Shown here piece after piece: positions 41,270 through 54,100 of a DNA stretch of 64,000 nt. Under the pieces are notes generated by a model that saw only the letters and a program-made list of their open reading frames with translations, was not told the DNA's origin and made no database searches. Numbering within the stretch: position 1 is the first letter of the stretch; each line of letters starts with the position of its first letter. Made by a program: the position numbers and the translations under genes. The stretch covers positions 15,731,501-15,795,500 of the forward strand of contig CM076267.1 in assembly GCA_038380795.1 (NCBI GenBank), in the 5' to 3' direction. Source of the stretch: Pyrocephalus nanus (taxonomy: Eukaryota > Chordata > Aves > Passeriformes > Tyrannidae).

Positions 41270-43890
41270 TGGAGCACAAAATGGCATGAGTGTGGGGTGG
41301 CAGAGTGGTGTGGACCAGCTGAGTGGTGTGGGCCATATGTGACAGCATTTCTGGGTCCCCTGGCATCTCCATTGTCACCCGGGTCCCCTCCCAAGCAGTG
41401 GGCTGCACTCCTGCGTCACTCCACTGTATTCACACTGTGCTAAGTAGTGGGCAGTGCTGCAGGTGACACTGTCTCTCATATGTCCCCTTGTAAAATGCCC
41501 CCTGCACCCCTTGGTTTCTTCCACTTCACCCCAATCCTGTCCCTTCCCTGACTCCTGTGGAAGAAAGGGTTCCCCCATAGACTGACCCCTCAGGTTGGGG
41601 GCCTCCCCCATCACTGTAGCATCACATCCCTCCAGGAGATACCTGGCTCCTCCAGCAACTGTGGGGTCCCCTGGTTTGTGTGGGTCCTTCAAAAGCCTTC
41701 TGAGCTCTCTGGGCATCTCAGAGCCCAATGCGAACCTCTGAAGTTCTTCAAGCACCCCTGGATCCCACCAGCCTCTCCACCCCCTCGAGCATCACTTCTG
41801 CAGCTGCCTCTCATGCCCCCTCAGCCAGGTTGTGGTCATGGTGCCCAGGGCAGGCAGCACTGAAGAACATCTGAAGGTGGTTTCATGTGCTTCTTCCCCC
41901 TCCCAGTCCTGTTGCTCCGTGAGTGGTTTTAAGCCCCGGACGGAAAGACGTGACACACTTTGCAGGAGGCTTTGGAAATATTTCACATTTCTGGTCTTCC
42001 TGTTGCTCAGCTGGGCTCTGCCAGGCATCCCCATGTACCCCATGCTCAGCCTCAGTGGGGAAATCACAGGTCACTCTTCCTGTTCCCTCACGTGTAGGAG
42101 ACAACAACCTTGCTCTGTTACTACCTCCCCAGAGACCACTGGCTTTCAGCCTTCTCCCAATATGGATATGAACTCTGGTTTCACTTCATTTTCACCCCTC
42201 TGGCCCACTTCTGAGCCCCCAAGCCCCTCCAGGGCTTGGAGAGGTCAGGACTGTCTGGAGGTGCTGGATCCCTGCAGTGCTGGGAGGTTTCTGGCCCCAG
42301 ACTGGGTCTGTTTGAACCCAAACCCTCCCTGGGACCAACTTTCCCCTTCTGCCTGACAGGAACTCCCTGCTGCAGCTGGGCTGGTGCCTACTGCCCAGAA
42401 AAATCCCTCCTTGGCTCTGCTGTCCCCTCTCCTGCAGTTTTCCCGGGATGGTAGTCCTGAGGTAGTGATCCCAGGATGGTGATGCTGGGATGCTGATCTC
42501 CCAGCATGCCAGAGGACCACAGCCAGGAATGCTGCCAGTGTCAATGGAAGGTCCTCCTGAGTGAGGCTTCCACAGGCATGCGGCAGAGCCAGACACCAGT
42601 GCTTCCCCTCTGGCTGTTTCTGGCTGCTTCTTTCTTCCTCCGCACTCCAAAATCCTGGTGGTTCCTCTGGAACCGGGTATTCCCCCACTCATGGCTATCC
42701 CACAGCTGACCCAACTAGGGGAGCAAGCAGCACACAATTTCCCCTCCTGACGCTAGAAGGGCTGGGGGACACTGGGCTGGCCATGAGGGTCCCAGCAGGG
42801 AGGAAGGAGGGACACGCCATGAGGATGCACCCTCCTGACTCATCGCTATGCAAGGAAATGGGAGCAGGCACTTTCCCCCCACAGCACCCAAGGCTGATGT
42901 CCCTGGGACCTATGGAGGGTCTGCACCCCAGACGAGCCCTCAGCACAGCCCTGGGTGCCCCCACCTCCCACCTCCCCCTCCCCTCGCACCAGACAGCTCC
43001 TTGGGCAGCTGGAGCAGCCCATTCCGGCCCCCAGCCTGCTCCACACGTGAAGGGGCTCAGACAGATGCTGGGGGGCTGTCAAAGCCCAAGGAAAGCCCCG
43101 ACCTCCAGTGGAGAACCCCAGGGACTCACTACTCACTGCTGTCGCTGTCCCCTCAAATCTGGGCTCTTCTCCTGATGCCAAGCTTTTTCTCACAGGGAAG
43201 CACACGGGCACTGGTTCAAATCCAGATTTGACCCCCAAAGGGTTCCAGAAAAAAGTGTGGTGGGATGCGGCGCAGCACCCGGCCCGGGGGTCCCGCCAGC
43301 TGGAGGGTCCCTCACCTGCACCCGTGCAGTGCCACCAGCCAGTGCCCCTTCCTTCCGCTGCCCTCTTTATGCTGCCTGGGGAGGAAGCGAGATTGCAAAA
43401 CCTTCTCCCAGCATGAAGGGGAAGTGGCAGCCCAAGGGACCCTTCCCCGGTCCCCCCAGGATGCCTTTCCCAGGCTAAGGGGAGCCCGCAGACCCGTCAC
43501 CCTCCTGTCCCAGGGTGTCCCAGGCCAGCCCGTACCGTACCGGCAGTGCACCCAGGGGTACATTGTCACCCCAGCAGTGATGCCTCCTGGGGGTTTCCAC
43601 CTTGTCCCTAGGCCCTCAGTGGGCACAGGGCTCCCCTCCAAGACATCCCTGGGTGCTGCAGTTCCCCCAGGAGGAGGGCACCGCTGAGCTCTGTGAGTCA
43701 GTTTCTGCATGGATAGAGCAAGGGTGGAACCAGCATTTTAGAGGGTGCACAGGTGAACTGCAGGGCTGGCTTGCCCCCTGTTGGGGATTGCTGTGGGGGA
43801 CCCCCCCAGAGTAGAGTCCCATTTCCGTCCCACCCTAGTTGTGCCATGCCAAGCTGAGTCCAGTTGAACCACGCCATCAGACAGAGCTGT
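41270..43890. other. Upstream flank of CXCR, intergenic
   Basis: It should contain the untranslated first exon and promoter of the receptor, on the minus strand. ETS-like CAGGAAGAG (complement, near 42072-42080) is present, but I cannot place the exon. No other gene is supported. Confidence 0.5.
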
Positions 43891-43899
43891 GCCCCTGTG

Positions 43900-44520
43900 C
43901 CAGCCCCACAGACTTAGGGAACCCCTTGGCTCACTCCTGAGTACCCCTATTGCCTTTAGGGGAAATCTGCATCCAAAAGCACCCCCCAGGCAACCCTATT
44001 CCTCTGGGAACAAACCCTTGGAGCACCCCCTAACAGCTTTCTGTGCTTGTCAGTTGTAGGGGTACTCCCCACTTTTGGGTGACCTTTCTTCCCTAGGGAC
44101 ACCAGTAGAGTTGTAGAGCTCCATCATATCCCTTGGGTGTCACTACACACCCAACACTCCTATTCCCTCGGGACACCCACCCTATTTTGGACAACCCCCA
44201 GCTCCAGAGCCCCCTCATAGCCCCCTGGGGTGTTGCCGCTCTCTGGGGTCACCTCACACATTTCTGGGGCCGTGCAGACCCAAAATCATCCATTTCACAA
44301 AGACACCCCTTTTCCCCGTGAGCACTCCCATATCCCCGGTGCACCCTATTGTTATGCAGAACCCCCTATACTCTGGGGCACACCCACTGCTCCCTGGAGT
44401 GTCCCTATAACCCCAGGGGCGCCCCACACTTTCGGGGACCTCCATACATCAGCAGCATCCCACAAGCGGGCGGGACACTTTTGCGGACCCCTCTCCCATG
44501 CCCCAGGCGCGCCCCATACC
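43900..44520 (+). repeat. Degenerate minisatellite upstream of ARPC2
   Basis: Successive diverged units of about 35-50 bases share CCCCTAT(A/T), CCCTNGGG, ACACCC and CCCCA blocks, for example CCCCTATTGCC, CCCTATTCCTC, CCTATTCCCTCGGGACACCC, CCCTATTGTTATG, CCCTATACTCTGGGGCACACC and CCCTATAACCCCAGGGGCG. It ends against the ARPC2 CpG island. Confidence 0.6.
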
Positions 44521-44559
44521 CCAGCTGGGGGTGATTCCCACACCACGAGGGCCCTCCGT

Positions 44560-45130
44560 GTCCCCCCACACTCGGGGTCTCCCCGCTGCCCTCCCCTTCC
44601 CCTCCGGCCCGATGGGCGTGGTCTGTAGACGTCACCCGACTGGCGGGGCCGGGGCGGGGCTTGCCCTCGCGCTGGACGGCGCCTGGCCGGACGTGACGCG
44701 CGCGCGCGAGAGCGGAAGCGGCGGCGCAGGGTCGGGCGGGTCCCCGGTGCGCGCAGCGGGCTCGGCTCCCCCAGAGCGCCCCCGGCACCGACATGATCCT
44801 GCTCGAGGTCAACAACCGCATCATCGAGGAGACCCTCACGCTTAAGTTCGACGGCGCGGCCGCCGGGTAGGGGCGGGGAGGGCCGGGGCGGGGCGGGGAC
44901 GGAGCTGGCGGGCTCAGGGAGGGGCCGGGGCTGTGCCAGCCGCCCGGGCGCGGGGCAGAGCCCGTCGGGGCGTGCCGGGGGAGGAGGGGGATGGTGTCAG
45001 GGCAGGATGGGGGACCAGAGTGTAACCGGGGGTGGCACTGGGCCGGCGGGCGCTGAGGTAGCCGGGAGCGGGCAGGGCAGAGCGGGCACGGGGTGGGGGC
45101 GTGCGGGGGCTGGGGGGAGGGTGGTCGGGG
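44560..45130 (+). promoter_or_regulatory. ARPC2: ARPC2 CpG-island promoter
   Basis: A dense CpG island around the ARPC2 start. Before the ATG lie a CRE-like GACGTCAC (44628-44635), Sp1 boxes GGGGCGGGGC (44651-44660), an ATF-like GTGACGCG (44693-44700), a short (CG)n run and the ETS/GABP core CGGAAG (44713-44718). No TATA box is seen. This is a typical housekeeping promoter. Confidence 0.8.
44793..44866 (+). CDS. ARPC2: ARPC2 coding exon 1
   Basis: Twenty-four codons from [20 protein letters not shown] to AAA plus two bases of a Gly codon, with donor GTAGGG. It lies inside the CpG island; the ATG context is CCGACATGA. Confidence 0.96.
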
Positions 45131-48100
45131 TGGGGAGGCTGAGCTGGGGGCGGCGGGGATGGGCAGAGGGGAGACTGAGGCTGGGTGGCGTGGTTGATGG
45201 GGCAGTGGGGAGCTCCGGGCGCGCAGGAGGGATGTGGGGAGGGTGTTGGACATCGCAGTGTTGAGATGGGCTGAGGAGGCAGAGCTGGAGAAGACAGGGC
45301 CTGGACAAGAAGGAGGTTGGGAAGGGAGGAAGGTGGGTTTGCAGGGGTGCTTGCATTGGGTAGTGCAGATTTCGTCGTCGTGGTGCCTGCGCGGGTGCAG
45401 TGTGGGGGGAACCGAGGAACAGGAAGCCTGTGTGCCGAGTCGCGGCCTCGGCCTTTCGCCTTGCGGGTGGGGAGCACATTCCAGCTTTCTCCCTCTTTGC
45501 TTTCTCGAGGAGGAGGGATGCAGGCCCCCGGGTCAGCCACGGCCCCTGATGCCAGCCTGGTGGGTGTCCTGGCCTTAGGCGTGGGTTGGGGAGTCTAGTT
45601 TGCACCTGTGTCTCCGTTGGGACAGTTTAGTCCCTGGGGAGCTGGTGATTTTTTACTTCAAATGTTGCACCAGGGCTGTAAAGATCCCTGTGAGGGCACA
45701 GCTGAGCTTGGAAGGAAGTCCCTGCATACGATTATGTGAATCTGCCGCCAAGCTGCCCGTGGGCTCGCTGCTCTGTGTGCTGACCGAGACACCTTTGTAC
45801 AGAGACAAAGCCTTGAGAGGCAAAGCGCCGTGGTGTTATCTCTGGGGTGGAGCCTGCCCTGGCGCCTCACAGAGCACGGCTCTGGCTGCTCTGGGAAAGG
45901 ACCCCCAAGGCAGGTGCCTTTCTCTGTGTCACCTTTTCCACCAGCGATTTTTTGAAGCTCTCAGCCTTTTGTGTGCCAAACACTGACAGAAGCCACTTCC
46001 TCTGCTTTCCCCCCACTCTCAGTTGACTTGTTGCTCAGGTTGGGTTTTTTTGTTTTGGTGTCTTTTTCATAAAACAGTCTCACGGGCTGCTGACAGCCGA
46101 GCTGCTCCCAGATTTTGACTCTTCTTGAGCCTGATCATTTAATGTAACAGGTTTCCCTGCAGCACAGGCACCAGACTGGGAAAAGAGAGCTCCCAGGTGT
46201 CCACTGTGGCATTGCAGCTGCATCCATTAGAAATTACAGCATGTACTGAGTTTAATAGTGTGTGTCAGGACAGTTTGTCCATCACAAGTCCATGCCGAGG
46301 TACTCTTCCTGCTGGAGAGAGAAGAATGTTTGTGTGTCCCCGTGTTGGTGTGAATGTAGAGGAGGCAGTTTGCTGGTTTAAATGCACCTCAAAACCCTGA
46401 CACCATGTGAGCAGAGCTGGCATTGCTCACTCTGAACCAGCCTTCAGACTCCAAAAGTTTCCATTTTGCTATGCAGCGAAGCCACCTCACTTGTGCGTTG
46501 CCACGCTTTTCCTGACGTACCAATTGTTCCTGGATCGATCCATAGCGCAGCTGATGGTGCTCTGCTTCTGCCTCTTAGTCATCTATGGCATATTGTGTTC
46601 TTTAGATGTCATTTCTAGATAAGTTTTGTGTCATGAGTGTGCTGCTGGAGGTGAGGAAGTTATTTACTTCTGCATTTTCTTCTGTGCTTGTGCTTGGGGT
46701 CCTTCTGTCCAGGCAAGTGCAGTGCAGTGAGGTGCTTTTTTTTATCTCTCTTTTTTAAGGAATGTGTGTTATGCAATTTCCCTAAGGCCCCAGCTCTGAG
46801 GTCATTCCTGTGGTGCGAAGCCTGGAGGCAGGAAGGGATTTCATGTACTTCACTGTTTTGGTGATGGTTGTTCCAAGGTGTGTCTTGGGGAAGAAGACAG
46901 AACAGTCAGGGCAAGGTCAAGCCTTGAAGGATTCAGTGACTGGGAGGAGCGAGAGTCAGGGCACTGGGGCAGAGCTGGGTTTGCATTGTTTGCTCTAATC
47001 CAGGAGTGTGGCAGATGCAATGCAGGGATTTGTCCACAGTGGTTGTCCCAGAGCCAGGTGTGCCTGGCTTGAGCACCAGCCTGGGAGTGGGACAGGGCAG
47101 GGTTTGTTTCCAAATCCTTTGCCAGGGACTTGCCCTGTGACATGGGCTATGTCATTCCCTTCCACTTCCCATGGCTGCAGTGTGGCCATGGTATGGCAGG
47201 TCCCTACAGAGCTTTCCTGGACTGTCAGGTGGGACACTGCACTTCACTATGTCATATAGAACTAGGTTACATCTAGAACTTGGAGCTAATTACTGCCATA
47301 ACACTATTGTTATATATTACATGTTCCAGTCTGCTGTGCGTGGAGATCCATTAGCTGTCCCTGGAGTTCCCAGCATGGAAGGTGCCTTGGCAGGACTTTG
47401 AATAGAGAGCAGAACTTGAGGCAGGGCCTAGCCCACCTCTGAGAGTCCTCCCTTGACAAGGTCCTTGGTGCTTGGCAGCATCCACCTGTAAATGGGATAA
47501 TTTCAAATTCAGTTTGGTTTTGTAGGCAAACCTCATGGAAATCTTACCCCCTTGGACAGCTACCATTTAGATAAAGGTGGTGACAGATTATGGACTTCAA
47601 TGCATCTTTTGGGTTTTTTTCCTTTATTTAATACCGTAAATTCTTGGTTTAAATCCATTCTCTTAAACCAACCACGTTTTAAAACAAAGGTCTAAACCTA
47701 CCAGAATCTGTTGAAATAACTTGAGTTAGGAATTTGCTGCTAAAACTTTCAAGCACTAAACTGATGCAGTTTGGGAATACCTGGTCAGTACGTGGAAACA
47801 AGTGTGTTGAAATGAGGGTGGCTCGTGAGCTTTTGTAGGTGTCAAGAGAATAAACTGTTCCATAAGCTTTTCACCAGTTCATTTGTACTTGGGAAGTTGC
47901 CTAGAAGCAGGAGGCACAGGTGGGTTTTCCCATTCATGATAGAAATGTGATATGAGGGGATGAGCTCTACCAGTTGGAAGATTTTGTTTATCATTGCTTC
48001 CCTTTGCTAACCACACAGACAGGAAAAAAACCCACAAACACTGTAAGTGTAAAACATTTTGATTATTGTCTTCTGTGTCTGGTGAATACTTGTTCTGTTT

Positions 48101-51100
48101 AACACCCAGGGAGGAACAGCCTCGCAAAACAGATTTGCTATCCAGTTTTGTCCTGCTCTAATTTAACTGATCCCAGTGAAAGTGTGGCACAGGGCTTTGT
48201 TCTCAGGGTTTGGTTTTCCAGCCATACATAGCTTCCCCTAAATTTTTGGTAAATTAATCATCAGTGTCAAACCATTACTTATTTTTTACCCACTGTGCAA
48301 AAGAAAACAAATTTGCATAGCTGGAGAACAGCGTGCCTTTTCCTGGGTTGGGGGTGGAGGGAAGAGAATCTCAAATCAAATTGTTGGTTTCTTTACAGCT
48401 ATTAGTAGGTACAAGTCTGCAGGGTTTCGTGACTATTAGCTGCATAGGAAATCAGCTGAACCTGAAGTTCCCTGGTGTGGAGCAGTTCCTGTGAGCTGGG
48501 CTGAAGCTGCACCCGCCTGCTTGATGGTATTTCCCGCCTGCGGTCACTTGGTGCTCGTGGGCTGTGGAGCTGAGCCTTTCAGATAGCAAGGCTGAACCCT
48601 GGGTGAAACCAGGCAGCGTGAACTTGGTGTTTGTGATGTGACAATCAAAGTGAGTTCATTGTGGGGAGACTAAGGAGCATCTGGAGGCTGTTGGTTGTGC
48701 TGGGAGGGTAGAGGAGCTTTGAGTCCTGCAGGGCACCACTAAGAAACTCCTTGCAAGAGTGGCTGAGGCCATACGAGGCTCTGGTGCTTCAGGAATCCTC
48801 AGCAGCCCCATCAAAACCAGAGATTGTTCCTCTGCTACCCCCTCCTTCTTGCTGACAGAGGCATTTTTGTGGCTTCAAGGGAAACAGGATTGGGGAAGTG
48901 ACCTAGGTTAAAATTAAACAGGCAAAACTCGGTATTTTTAGCCTGGATGAGTTTCCTCATCCCGTTCATTGTGTGATGACTGCTTGCCATGGTGCAGCCA
49001 CAGAGCAAGGATCAGATCTCCCTCCTTCAGCATCAGTGGCAGGTACTGGCTCAGTGTCCTCACAAGCCCAGCCTGGAGCTGCACATCTACCCCTGCACAA
49101 CCTCACCTGCTGAAACTCAACCTGCCTGACTCTGAGGTGTGCTCAGGTGATGCTGCTGGCAAAAGCAGTATCCTTGGGTTCAGCTGGCATGGACAGCACT
49201 TGTGTACCCTGGCTGTCCACATTGACTGAGGGTGCTGTAGGTGTTTGAGCATAGCTCCTGAGACACAACACATCCTGCTTCAGCCGCTAGGGAAGGTGAC
49301 TGCATTAATGGTGGATTGTGAACCACCTCTGGCTGGAACTAGGCAGTGCTCTGCTTTCAAGCAACAGCACAGGGAACAGGAGAGAAGCCAGTTCTGCAAA
49401 GTGTTATGCTTTCACAGGTGGTTCTGTCACAGCCCCAACTTCAGTTTTCATCTTGGGTTCCCAAGAGGGGCCTGCACTGTTTTATCCTCAGAGAGTGGTT
49501 CTTGCTGCAGCCACCAGTGCTTGACACCAGGGAGGAGTAGATATCTATCACTATACTGAAGAAACACAGTGAATAGTGTGTGCAAAATAAGGCTCTTCCC
49601 CAGAGATCTGTCACAGCTCTGGATCACTCCAGTGGGGCACTGTGGACTACCTGCCCACAAGTGGAACAAAGAGGACAAATACCTGGCTGGAAGGGGACTT
49701 TCCTGTGCCTGCATGCTGCAGGACCACCTTATGCTTTGTCTGCTGTGAATCCCACTGCCTTCCTACCAGCCACTTTCCTCCAGGCTGTTGGGCACATATC
49801 AAGGGAAAAGCTTGGGCACAAGGGGGTCACCTAACTGAGAGGGGAGAGCTGGCACGTGTGGGGGTGCCGTACACCGCTCGGTGCCTGACAGAGCACTCCT
49901 GCTCGAGTTCGTGGTGGGTGTGCTGCCAGAGCTATGGGAGCTCTTTGATTACATATGCTCCTGCAGCTTACGTAGGGAAGCTTTTGTTAGCTGAGCAGGG
50001 CTCAGGAGTGGAGGCACTGTTCAGATAATTTTAGACATTGCTCATAATTTTTTTTTATTGGGGTGACCTTTTTGTAGCAAGAGCCTGCAGTCTGTCACTG
50101 AATCTGGCTCACTTTATCCAATCTGTGTGTTGGCTCCAGTGATCTGAAAGCTCTGCTTGAAGCTTTAAGTTTTGAAATACCCCTTTTCCTTCCCCGCCCC
50201 CTGCCTCCTCTGGGGCAAGAGATTAGAGTATCTGCATGCCTGCAGCTTTTAAAATAATTGCCATTCTCCATTATTTGGTACAGGCCTTAATTGTGATGTG
50301 GAAATGCTTCAGTACGGTTGTCAGCCAAGTTTGCAGTTAGGTCTTTTTAATACAGAAGATGAAGGCTCTGTATAATCATTATAAGTCTTCGTTGCTCTTA
50401 AATTTATTGTAACAAATGGCTAAGTGTCTCTGTGGCCTGAGAATAAAACAAGGAAGTTTGGAAGTTGTCAGAGTCAAAATAGAGGAAATGCTGTCAGAAA
50501 AAAGATTTACTATTGCTCTTAAGTGCTCGCTGGCATCGCTCCATGGGCACTGTGACTCTACATGGATGTTCTGCTGGGGTGGAAAATCTGATTTGGAGCT
50601 GGTTCTGTATTAGATAGACAGGGTATAGGAGCCATTTGGAGATGAATAGAAGGAATGAAGGCAAGAAGACATAAAACCTGTCAGGGTCTTTTATTGTTAC
50701 AAGCACAGGGCAGATGGGATTTGGTGTGGATTTGACTTCAAACCTGATAAGTGTTATCAGAAAACAGACCGCTGCTGCTTCTGGGAACAGCTGCCATTTT
50801 AGCGTTGGAGTTCAGGCAGGGGTTTGCAGAAAGGTCTGGTCTGGATTCAGTGTTTAGTGCAGAGAGAAGCCATTAAGTTATTCCCACTATGAGCTGGTTT
50901 TATTGTCCTTTTGGGGTAGTAAACATGGAAGATCACTGGGGGAGGCTCTGTTTCACATAGCATTTATGGCTAAGGAGCTTGCAGGGGTCATGGCAGGTTT
51001 CTGCCCCAGGAGTGGATGGGCTGTTCCGTCTGAATTCCTCTGAGCCTGGCTAGGCTTACTCTGTTTCTCAGAGATTTGAATCAGAGGTAAAAGTGAACCC

Positions 51101-54100
51101 CAAATACTGAACTCCTGTCTACCCGGTTAGGATTTACAGTCTGACTGGGACTTCCAGGTGGCTGGGATTTAGAGTCGCTCTGCACCAAGCTGCTAAACTG
51201 CCAATTCCCACCATGAGTGTGGGGAGTCTCGTCATAGAGGCATGGGATGCCAGAGCACGTTGGACCAGGCAGAGCTCTGGGATCGCGCCAGTAACCTGAC
51301 GGTAATGGGTACCCACCCTGCAGTGGTGGAGGCCCGGTCCCAGGCGTGCTGTGCACCCTCTTCACTGAGCCTTCGCCAGAGCAGGGAGGGCTGAACATGG
51401 AGAGGACACGCTGTGCCTCCGCAGAGTGTTCAGCACATCTCCACTGCTATTTCTGTTGGCGGAAGATGGGGTTGGTGAAAGGTCGAGGGGAAGTGATCGT
51501 GTGTGTGAGACTTGCGGCACTGTCACTCATCCAGAAAGTACAGACTCTGGAGAGCTCCTCTCTCTGCTATCTGGGGACTTCTTGTTGGGGGAACAACAAT
51601 TCAGGTAGCAAAAGGGGTGGTTTTTTCTGTTGTAGAAGCATTTTAAGTAGCCAGGGTAGTTATGGTGAGGTGAACCAGAGAAATAAATAGAAGCACTTTA
51701 AACTTCATGATTGTAAAGCTCTTGAACTGTGAAAGGCTAAGAGAGCTCACTTTGCTCCCAGCCAGGCTTCTAGTGCCCCTCCCTGTCCTCCCCTGGGCCA
51801 GGCCAGGCCTGGGTTACTTAGATGCGTGCCCGGCGAGGCTAAAGACTCACCGTGTGGTAGGTGACTGTGCCAGCGTGGCTGTGAGGAGCTCTGTATTCGT
51901 CTCACGTGAGCCCTCGCTTCACTGAGGCTGTGCCGGGAAGCAGTTGAATACCCAAAGTTCTGCCCAGTTACCTGCTTTTCCCTAAAATATCTCCCCTTCT
52001 CACCATCCCCACATACCGGAACTGAGCCACTTGGGAAATCCGCGTTAAAATCTTCTCTAAGAGAAGATGCTTGCGGGATGACAGGCCCAAAAGCCAGCCT
52101 GGTTAGCGGTGAGCTTTTGTGTGCAGAACAAAGGCTCTCATGCAGAGCCATCAGCTGGCTCTGGGTACGTGGTCTCCTCGGCTTCTTCAATAATGCGACC
52201 ACTGATCTTCCTGCCATCCCCCAGGGTACTAGGCGGGCAAATAGGGAATTGCCCTTTCTCGGCAAAAGCGCTCCAGTGCGCTGCCTGTCAGCCGCTTTCC
52301 TGCATTTCTCTGAGGGCGGTGCTGTGCTCCGAGGACTCTGCTGGGAGGACTCTGCTGGGAGCCGGTGCTCTGGGAGGTGTCAGCTCCATGTGCATGGGGA
52401 ATGGGGTTTGAAAGGTGTAACTCTGAGAAGATGGAACAGAGGTTTAAGGATGCGTCCTCTTTGATATTCCTAGCTCTCATGTGCCTGGCTGTGCTATCTT
52501 TAAAGCTTCCTACATAGGTTTCTTTTTTTATAAAAATTTATACTGCCATCCAGGCTGATTCCCACGTCTAAGTGTGGTGTTCTAAAAGAAGAACACGTCT
52601 GCATCAACTGACCGAGTGGGATCAGTGGGATTTTCTTTCATCTCTGCTCTGAGCGGTCATCAGTGAGCAGAAGTGGCTTGGATGCAGCTTTGGGAGTTGC
52701 TCCCCTTTCTAAGAGACTGAGCTAAATATGCAGCCAGGGATGCCCACTGAGCCTGTCTCAGGCCCAGCTGGGAAGTGGAGATGAAAGCAAGAGAGGTTAC
52801 AGGTAGATGGCACATTTCTTAAACTAGAGGACCTGCTTTGGGTGCACTTGCACTGCTTCTTTTTAGTGTGTGGTTTTTATCTTCAAGGATGTGGCACAAA
52901 AGGCAGAGGCTCCCCAGCCTTCAGACAAAAAAGAGCTGTTGCCTTTCACAGCTAATCACTTTCATGAAGTAGCAACACCCCATCATTTCTACTTAGGATC
53001 TCTGTCTAGGAGTTAATTCCTCCCTTTCCACTAGCGTAAAATGTTGACCTGGTGCATGGTTTGGGATCAGTGATGTTCAGTGCCTTAGTCTCCCTTGTAT
53101 TGCCCAACTTGAGTTTTAGCACACTGTGGTAATTTCTACCTTCCAGGAACAAGGCTGACTGCAGAAAAGCTGATGAAAGAGCAGTGCTTTCTGCTGAGAT
53201 AAAATCATTTAAATCCTTACAGAATATGGTATGGGAAAGTAGATATTGAATCATCACTTCCCCCCCGCCCCCTTTCTCAGTGTATGTACTGAGGTGTAGC
53301 CAGTACCCAGCAGCATACAAGTGCGTGGACAGAACAAGTTTCAGCAAAAAGGTTGAATCTTGTCTCTGGGCAGCAGCAGCAACATAGCTGAGACCACAGG
53401 CTTTGGTTTGAGGAGTTATTTCACTGTATTGGTTCAGACAGGTACGAATGAACTGTTAGAGACTAGATTTATGTTAGCAGCAGCATTAGCCTGTACTCTG
53501 CTAATTATCACCCGCTTTTGAAAGATAACTGGAGATATGGTGTGAAACAACAGTATCAGACTGGCATTTTTCCCCTTTTCTCATTTTCCACCCCTGCTCT
53601 CAGCAACAGACATACCTTTGCATTGTTCCCTGCTGGAGAGTAACCTATTAATACCAGTCCCCTCAGAGCTGTGAAAGCCATTATGTAGTGCCAGTCTCAA
53701 AAAATTGCTTTCCGGAAGCAGTTACATCTTTCATGGGGTCCTGCTCTTCTACAGATCAAGGACAACCTGGAAATAGGGTTTGTTAAGATGTAGTTTAATC
53801 TTCATAGTCACAGTGTAAGATGTGGTGTACCTTTGGCTTGTGAGGGGCCTTTGTTACTGCTCAGGGATCTCTGAGACCACTCAGGGAAGTGTTAGAGCAA
53901 ATCCAGAGCTACCGTTTTTCCTGCAGAGCTTGTTGACAAAGTGTTGGGGTGTTTTGGAAAGGGGGCAGAATGAAACTCACACCTGGAAAGTTTCCTTCTA
54001 TGATTTTCTCCTAGCCCTGGACTTGGAAAAGGGGTCTTCTCTGCAAGTGAGTTATATCAATGCATTTGCAGAGATGGTGTTGTTAGGAAAGGGGATACTG

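Noticed and set aside
41262..41408. 49-residue N-terminal extension of the chemokine receptor
   Set aside because: The frame is open, but a splice acceptor ends five bases before the usual ATG and the extension does not resemble any receptor N-terminus.
52078..52464. Open frame of 128 codons in ARPC2 intron 1
   Set aside because: No domain or splice sites; not a recognisable alternative exon.
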